This document shows positions 1-5,770 of a DNA stretch of 5,770 nt, piece after piece. Source of the stretch: Planctomycetota bacterium. GTDB taxonomy: Bacteria; Planctomycetota; Planctomycetia; Pirellulales; Pirellulaceae. Position 1 is the first letter of the stretch; each line of letters opens with the position of its first letter. Location of the stretch: the NCBI GenBank assembly GCA_019347795.1, contig JAHWKS010000250.1, forward strand, positions 1,616 to 7,385. Direction: 5' to 3'. Under the pieces are notes generated by a model. It did not search any database. It saw only the letters and a program-made list of their open reading frames with translations, and was not told the origin of the DNA. The position numbers and the translations under genes are program-made.

Positions 1-20
1 TCCCTGATGGGTAGTTGGGT

Positions 21-37
21 GATCGGTTTCACCGGTC
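21..37 (+). repeat. Short inverted repeat (7-bp stem, 3-nt loop)
   Basis: The arms GATCGGT and ACCGGTC flank the loop TTC. As plus-strand RNA all seven positions pair, with one G-U wobble; as minus-strand RNA that position becomes a C-A mismatch. No T-tract follows on either strand, so it is not a typical intrinsic terminator. It may belong to a feature that continues beyond the left edge. Confidence 0.4.
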
Positions 38-93
38 CACGCCGCGGCCCAACGCTTCCGCCTACATGGTGTACCCGGCGGGGGGCGGTGTCA

Positions 94-107
94 GGGGGGG
101 GGGGGGG
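94..107. repeat. Homopolymer tract of 14 G
   Basis: Fourteen consecutive G residues are visible, preceded by a run of six G at 80-85. Tracts this long are prone to polymerase slippage and to sequencing or assembly error, so the exact length should be treated as uncertain. The clustered G-runs could also form a G-quadruplex on the plus strand. No recognisable gene reads through it, so a phase-variation role is not supported by what is visible. Confidence 0.9.
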
Positions 108-159
108 TTTAGTTTTCCGCCAACCGAGTCTCCATTCCCCAACCGTATTTGGCATAAAA

Positions 160-179
160 CGACTCCCGACCCCCTCCCG
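160..179. repeat. Two-box direct repeat, copy 1 (TCCCG boxes 11 bp apart)
   Basis: CGACTCCCG, five bases, then CTCCCG. The two CTCCCG boxes start 11 bp apart, about one helical turn. The same arrangement with the same spacing occurs at 2277-2296 upstream of the response regulator. Both copies have an AAAAC just before them, directly adjacent here and two bases further away in the other copy. The match could reflect a protein-binding site or chance similarity in a C-rich stretch. Confidence 0.3.
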
Positions 180-222
180 AGAGCCGCCGGAAGGGACGCT
201 GTTTCACGGAGCGAAAATCAAC

Positions 223-1620
223 TCACTCGGCTGGCGCTTCCGCGGATTCAGGACCGGCGAGCGGAAGTGAGATGATGAAGGTTGTGCCCTTGTCCGCCCC
301 GCTCTCGAAGGCGATCTCTCCGCCGTGCGCCTCGACGATGGTCCAGCACCACGAGAGGCCGAATCCCAAGCCGCGGCCCGCTTCCCGGCCGGAGTAGAAG
401 GGGTCGAACAAATGGCGGCGGGCTTCGTCGCCCAGGCCGGGGCCGGTGTCGTGGACCGAGATCCGAACGGATTGCTTGACGCGGTGGAGTGTGATGGTCG
501 CTTCGCCGCCGCACTCCGCCGCCTCAAGTGCATTGCGGCACAGCGCCTTGACGAGCACGCCGAGTTGCGTCTCATCGGCGAGGAGCCGCATTTCGCCGAC
601 GTCGCATTCGCTGCGAAGCGCGGTTCCCTGCTGCCCGGCGACGGGCGTCAGCTCACCGATCACCTTGGCGACGACCCGGCATGCGTCCGTTTCCGCCAGA
701 TTCAGGTCGGGCGGCTTGGCGAAGAGCATCATGTTGGCGATCATCTCGAACGCGCGAAGCGCCTGATCGTTAATCGTGGCCAGCGCCCGCCGTCGCTCGG
801 GGTCGGTCTCGTCAATCAACAAGGTCTGCGCGCGGGCCGAGATGTTCGCCAGCGGATTGTTAATCTCGTGGCTGGCGCCGTAGGCGAGCTTTTGCAGCGA
901 TGCCAGCTTCTCGCGCTGGAGCGCTGCCGCAAAGTCCGTCTCCAACCGCTCCAGCCGCGCGAGTTTCTCCGCCAGACGCGGCAGCGCGGCGGCGACGGAC
1001 GGCGGCGCCGAATCCTCGCGCCGCGGTGCAGCGCTTGCGCTGAGGCGAGATTCCTGAACGGCTCGTATTGCGGGATCGGGATGCGGGACGGAGCTTTGAA
1101 GGTCGACCAGCAGTTGCCGCAGCCAGGAGGGAACAAGCCGCTCCACGCTATCCAGGTCGTGCGGCATCGCGGCCCCGAACAGCCATTCCACGGCGTTGCG
1201 GAGAAACGCGACCAGGCGAATGCGGGATGCAAGGTGTGGAGATGCGCCCCCTGCAGCAGCGTCCGCGAGCTTCAGAGCCGAATCGCTCCGGCGGCGCCAG
1301 CAAGCAAAGTCTTCGTCGCTGCCGCCCGGCGGGGAAACTCCTGCATCGCGGCGCCAATCGAGAACGGCGAATGCGTGCTCCGCGAGCCACGCCGCCAACT
1401 CGTGCAGGTCCCGCGGCGCCCGGCGGCGGCGAAGCGGATGAAGGGACGTCCAGATCGTCAACGAGGGATCGCGCCACAGCACGCCCACCATCTGCTCCGA
1501 GCGCCCAGGCCCATCCAAGAGAGCCGCCAGGAGACCGGCCGCCGAGCTTTCCGACAACGGCAGACGAGCGACGATGTCGCCCGCCGCCAGCGGCGGCAGA
1601 GATTGCATCGGACGCTCCAT
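223..1620 (-). CDS. Soluble sensor histidine kinase with degenerate HDOD-like N-terminus
   Basis: This 465-residue protein is predicted to autophosphorylate a histidine and pass the phosphate to a response regulator, most likely the one encoded just upstream. The catalytic core is complete. The H-box is SHEINNPLANI with H251, the N-box includes CRNALEAA with N363, the G1 box is DTGPGLG (391-397), the F-box is LFDPFYSG (404-411) and the G2 box is GRGLGFGLS (416-423). Residues about 213-245 look like a coiled coil leading into the dimerisation helix. There is no signal peptide or membrane segment, so it should be cytoplasmic. The N-terminal 190 residues resemble a degenerate HDOD fold (RDPSLT at 50-55, AFLRNAVEWL near 138-147), but this is an impression from pattern. 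The ATG follows a GAGG at 5 nt, 26 nt after the regulator's stop. Its signal is unknown. Confidence 0.9.
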   Translation of the reverse strand: MERPMQSLPPLAAGDIVARLPLSESSAAGLLAALLDGPGRSEQMVGVLWRDPSLTIWTSLHPLRRRRAPRDLHELAAWLAEHAFAVLDWRRDAGVSPPGGSDEDFACWRRRSDSALKLADAAAGGASPHLASRIRLVAFLRNAVEWLFGAAMPHDLDSVERLVPSWLRQLLVDLQSSVPHPDPAIRAVQESRLSASAAPRREDSAPPSVAAALPRLAEKLARLERLETDFAAALQREKLASLQKLAYGASHEINNPLANISARAQTLLIDETDPERRRALATINDQALRAFEMIANMMLFAKPPDLNLAETDACRVVAKVIGELTPVAGQQGTALRSECDVGEMRLLADETQLGVLVKALCRNALEAAECGGEATITLHRVKQSVRISVHDTGPGLGDEARRHLFDPFYSGREAGRGLGFGLSWCWTIVEAHGGEIAFESGADKGTTFIISLPLAGPESAEAPAE

Positions 1621-1632
1621 GCCGGCCTCGCT

Positions 1633-1649
1633 TGAAGCATGACGCTTCA
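1633..1649 (-). repeat. Perfect inverted repeat spanning the regulator stop and the intercistronic gap
   Basis: The arms TGAAGC and GCTTCA pair perfectly around a 5-nt loop. The first arm on the transcript begins with the regulator's own TGA stop codon. The hairpin ends 12 nt before the kinase ATG, just ahead of the kinase ribosome binding site. It might tune kinase translation or protect the mRNA, but a 6-bp stem is modest and could be chance. Confidence 0.45.
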
Positions 1650-2234
1650 GGCGCCGGCGCCGGCCTTCTCCAAATCGAGCATCTCGCAGGCGTGGTCCAG
1701 CAGGTCCTCGACTTTGAACGGCTTCTGGAGAAAGTCGTTGGCGCCCGCCTCTTTCAACTCGGCCACCTTGTCCTGCTCCACCATGCCGGAGATGCAGATG
1801 ATCTTGACCTCTTCCAGGCTGTCGTCGGCCCGCACCCGCTGGCAGACCTCCTTGCCGTTGATGTCCGGGAGCATTACGTCCAGGACCACCAGGTCGGGGC
1901 GGAACTCCTTGGTCAACATGCCGGCGTCAAAGCCGTTGTTGGCGGTCTTTACATCGAAGCGGCCGTCCCGCTCGAACACGTCCACCATCAACTCCACCAG
2001 GTCCTGGTCGTCATCCACCACCAGCACCTTGCGTTTGCCGCTCTCCAGGGCGTCGGTGGGGATGCCGTTATCCTTCATGAAGGAGAACAATTGGTCCCGC
2101 GGAATCCGGCGGAACCGGCTTCCCGGCACGCGGAAGCCTTTCAATTGGCCGCTGTCGAAGCAGCGAATGATGGTTTGCTGGCTGACTTTACAGATTTTGG
2201 CGGCTTCGCCCGTGGTGAACACCGTTTTAGCCAT
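1647..2234 (-). CDS. Response regulator with N-terminal MerR/excisionase-type HTH and C-terminal receiver
   Basis: This 195-residue protein has an N-terminal DNA-binding domain (about 4-55). FTTGEAAKICKVSQQTIIRCF and the following GFRVPGSRFRRIPRDQL segment match the excisionase/MerR-like winged-helix pattern. A linker (56-67) leads to a complete receiver domain (68-186). The receiver has an acidic pocket at D74-D76, the phospho-acceptor D119 in DLVVLDVMLP, the switch Ser149 in ICISG and the conserved Lys171 in LQKPF. The order is the reverse of OmpR- or NarL-type regulators, whose receiver comes first. It presumably accepts phosphate from the kinase encoded 26 nt downstream and regulates transcription; its targets are not evident. 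The ATG has an AGGGAG Shine-Dalgarno 8 nt upstream. A long leader and strong promoter precede it. Confidence 0.93.
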   Translation of the reverse strand: MAKTVFTTGEAAKICKVSQQTIIRCFDSGQLKGFRVPGSRFRRIPRDQLFSFMKDNGIPTDALESGKRKVLVVDDDQDLVELMVDVFERDGRFDVKTANNGFDAGMLTKEFRPDLVVLDVMLPDINGKEVCQRVRADDSLEEVKIICISGMVEQDKVAELKEAGANDFLQKPFKVEDLLDHACEMLDLEKAGAGA

Positions 2235-5200
2235 AGAAATCTCTCCCTAGCGTTTTGCGGACTAGCTTGAAAAACTCGACTCCCGGCGCACTCCCGCGGA
2301 CAAGCCGAAAGCCCCCATTTACTCCGTTGTCACGTCGAGAGGTCGCTAGCCCAGGAGGTCCCTCTATTCAATTGAAGACCTCGCGACGTGCGTAAATGGC
2401 ATAAACTGCTGGCCCTTTTTGCTTGGCATAGTCGGCGGGAAGGTCCATTCCTACCGAGATTACCAAGTTTGCCAACCGGAAGAATTATACCGTCGCCCCA
2501 GACCGAGTCAAGATTGATCTTATTGACGCAAAGCCAAAGAACGGCGCGGTTTACGAAAACGCGACACGCTCGAGAAGAAAATGCGAAGGGAATTTTGCCT
2601 ACCGGAACGGCTGGAAAGATGGGTTGTCTAGGATGTATGTTCCAGTGAGCGCGAGTTTCGCGATTGCGCAAACCTGAGCATATAGGAAAATCGCCGCGCG
2701 GCCGCTACGCCCGAGAGGCGCCTTTCACCTCCAAATGCGCCAAAAGCAGGGCGACATCGGCGGGCGTGATGCCGCTGATGCGGCTGGCCTGGTCGAGCGT
2801 GGCGGGGCGGATGCGGGAGAGCTTCTCCTTCGCCTCGATCCGCAGATGCCGAATCGCCGTGTAGTCCAGGTGCGGCGGGATCCGCTTCGCCGAGAGGCGC
2901 CGCTGTCGCTCCACTTGCAGCTCCTGCCGGGCGATGTAGCCGGAGTATTTCACATCGTATTCGATTTGCTCTGCGACCTCGCGCGAGACATCGGCCAGCT
3001 CGGGGAGGCGAGCCGTCGCGTCGCTCCATGAGACCTCCGGTCGGCTCAAGAGGCGGGCCAGCGAGACTCCCTCGACCCGCGTCGCCTCCAAGAGCGCCGT
3101 CGCGCGGGCGATCTCGGCTTCCTTTCGCTCCAGCCGTGCGCGTCGTTCCTGTGTCGCCAAGCCGAGCCGGCCGGCCAGCGGCGTCAGGCGGCGGTCGGCG
3201 TTGTCCTGTCGCAGCGTGAGACGGTACTCCGCCCTGCTGGTGAACATGCGGTAGGGCTCATCGACTCCCTTAGTCACCAGATCGTCGATGAGCACGCCGA
3301 TGTAAGCCTGGTCGCGGCTCAATACCAGCGGTTCATCGCCGCGCAGCCGCAATGCCGCGTTGGCCCCGGCGATCAAGCCTTGGGCCGCGGCTTCCTCGTA
3401 TCCGGTGGTGCCGTTGATTTGGCCGGCGAAGAACAAACCCGCCACGCGCTTCGTCTCCAGCCACGGCTGAAGTTGGTCGGGCGGGCAGAAGTCGTACTCC
3501 ACGGCGTAGCCGTAACGCATGATCTGGGCGTTCTCCAGGCCGGGAATCGCCTTGAACATCGCATCCTGCACGTCGCGGGGGAGGCTGGTCGAGACGCCGT
3601 TGACGTAAACCTCGCGAGTCGTCGCCCCCTCCGGCTCAAGGAACAGTTGGTGCGAGGTCTTGTCGGCGAACCGCACCACCTTGTCCTCGATCGACGGGCA
3701 GTACCGCGGACCGCTGGACTGAATCTGCCCGCTGTACATCGGCGCCCGGTGCAGGTTCGCACGGATCAGTTCATGCACCTTCTCGTTGGTGTGCGTGATC
3801 CAGCAGGGGAGTTGTTCCCCTTCGAGCCGTTCGGTGAGATACGAGAACGGCTGCGGGTCTTCGTCCCCGGGCTGGATCTGCGTCTTCGAATAGTCGATCG
3901 TCTTGCCGTTGAGCCGCGGCGGGGTGCCGGTTTTGAAGCGGTCGATGCGGAAGCCGAGCCTGTGTAGCGCTCCGCTGATGCCCTGCGTCGTCCCCTCCCC
4001 CGCGCGGCCTCCGGCGGTCTTGGCCTCGCCGGTGTGCATGATCGCCTGTAAGAATGTGCCGGTGGTCAAGACGACCGCGGCGGCCCGATAGACGGCGTCG
4101 CCCCGAACCGCCACGCCGGCGATGCGAATCTCCTCGCCCCGCTCCTCCCCAAGCAGGTCCTCGACCGTCTCCTGTCGGAGGTCGAGGTTCTCCGCCTCCT
4201 CGACGATTCGCTTCACCTCCTGCTGATAGCGCTTCTTGTCGGCCTGCGCGCGCGGGCTGTGCATGGCCGGGCCTTTGCGGCGGTTGAGGAGGCGGAACTG
4301 GATGCCGGTGGCGTCGATGGCCTGACCCATGGCGCCACCCAGGGCGTCGATTTCCCGCACGATCTGCCCCTTCGCCACGCCGCCGATGGCCGGGTTGCAG
4401 CTCATCTGGGCCACCGTGTCGCAATTCGAGGTCAACAGCGCGGTCCGGGCGCCGAGTCGCGCTGCCGCCAGCGCCGCCTCGCTTCCCGCGTGCCCGGCGC
4501 CGACCACCAGCACGTCGTATTCGTAAGTGACAGTCGCCATGCCTTTATGTTAGGGGCCGGCCTGCGCGTTGATAAGAGGTTGAAAATGCGTGCATCGGCG
4601 ATCGCGATGGATTATTCTGAAGGTAGGAATCTCCCGAATGTGATCCGCAGAACTTCTACGAGGTTTTCGCGATGAGGCGTCTGCTGCTCTTCGTCTTGGC
4701 GGGCATGCTGTCGGTTGGCTTGGAGGGACGCGCCGCGGCGCAGTTTCGCTCGGGGTTGATCCCGCCTCCGCTGGCCCAGCGATATGGCCTGGAACGGAAG
4801 TGGTTCGCGCAGGTCGAACTCGACTCGGCTACATCGCGAGTCACCGACATCACCCAGCACGTGAGCCGATCCTTCGGATTGACGGTGATCGACATCGTGC
4901 TGGTCGAGAACGAGGATCAGAAAATCGCCACGCTCACCGATCGCGATCTGGACGCTTTCGGCAAGCCGCTCGGCACGGAGGGGGTGAAGAAGGAGGCCGC
5001 CGCAAGAATTGAAGAGTTGGCGGCGCAAGGCGTGGAGGCGAAGTCCATCACCACGGTGGTTCCCGAGATCACGCTCTACGTCGTCACCGACAGCGGACTG
5101 TTGCACGCCATCGACGGCGAAACCGGCGCCACCCGCTGGGCGATTCCGGTGGGCAACCCTCACCATCCCACCTTCGCTCCGGCGGCAAACGATTACTTCG

Positions 5201-5770
5201 TCGCGGCCGTGAACGGCGTGAACCTCTTCGTGTTCGACGCGCTGGACGGGCGACTCGTGTGGCGGAAGCGAATGCAGCACGCCGTGGGCGCCGGACCCGC
5301 CGTCAGCCAGCAGTTCGTACATGTTCCGATGGTCACCGGCCTGATGGAATCGCACTACCTGGCCGACCCCGCCGCGCCGGTGCGAGTCTATCAATCGTTC
5401 GGCCGGGCTATCCTCCAACCGGCGGTGTCGCCCAACAGCCTGATCTGGGCCACCGACCGCGGGTTTGTATACGTGAGCAACGCCGATCGGCCAGGCGTGC
5501 GGTTCCGCCTGGAAACGCAGGACGAGATCACCGGCAAACCGGCCTGGCTTCCGCCGGACCGCGTGGTGGCCGTCTCGCACGACGGAGACGTCTACGCCGT
5601 TGACGAATTCACCGGCAATCTTGTATGGCGATTCTCCACCGGCGACCCGATCGGCCACGCCCCCGTGGCGGTCGGCAACGACTTGTACGCGATCACCAAT
5701 AACTTCATTCTCTTCCGCCTTTCGTCCCTGGCGGGAGGCGCCGGACCGGACGCCATGTGGTCCACGCCGG

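Larger units (their letters stand above)
1..222. other. Intergenic region downstream of the kinase gene, no confident gene
   Basis: This stretch lies beyond the stop codon of the histidine kinase and reaches the left window edge. It contains G-runs at 80-85 and 94-107, a short hairpin at 21-37 and a two-box direct repeat at 160-179, each listed separately. Small frames on the plus strand overlap the kinase end and show no recognisable protein. A minus-strand frame beginning with ATG at 155 is open to the left edge, but it runs through the G tract as a proline run and resembles no family I know. I see no convincing factor-independent terminator after the kinase. Confidence 0.6.

Overview
This is a GC-rich bacterial window with four protein-coding genes. 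Three lie on the minus strand (reading right to left: mnmG, a response regulator, a histidine kinase). One plus-strand gene diverges from mnmG and runs off the right edge. The GC content, the secreted PQQ-propeller protein, the soluble kinase with an HDOD-like N-terminus and the HTH-first response regulator suggest a planctomycete. That assignment is an inference from style, not from a marker gene.

Layout: 1-222 is intergenic, with a 14-G homopolymer, a short hairpin and no gene I can call. 223-1620 (-) is a soluble sensor histidine kinase. 1647-2234 (-) is a response regulator with an N-terminal MerR/excisionase-type helix-turn-helix and a C-terminal receiver. 2235-2704 is a 470-base gap of visibly lower GC. 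It holds a near-consensus sigma70-type promoter on the minus strand and an inferred leader of about 240 nt with two good hairpins. 2705-4540 (-) is a complete mnmG (gidA). 4541-4671 is a short divergent intergenic region. From 4672 (+) a secreted PQQ-type beta-propeller protein is open to the window end.

The regulator and kinase are 26 bases apart, regulator first, and look like one two-component operon read from the promoter at 2484-2511. mnmG is a tRNA-modification housekeeping gene with no visible functional link to either neighbour. The PQQ protein is probably a periplasmic or envelope protein.

The coding content is mostly conventional; I see no defence island, mobile element, CRISPR array, tRNA or rRNA. 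The parts most worth a second look are non-coding: the long structured leader before the regulator, in which one hairpin arm has two possible partners, and a two-box direct repeat found both in that leader and downstream of the kinase. The inverted domain order of the regulator is also of interest.
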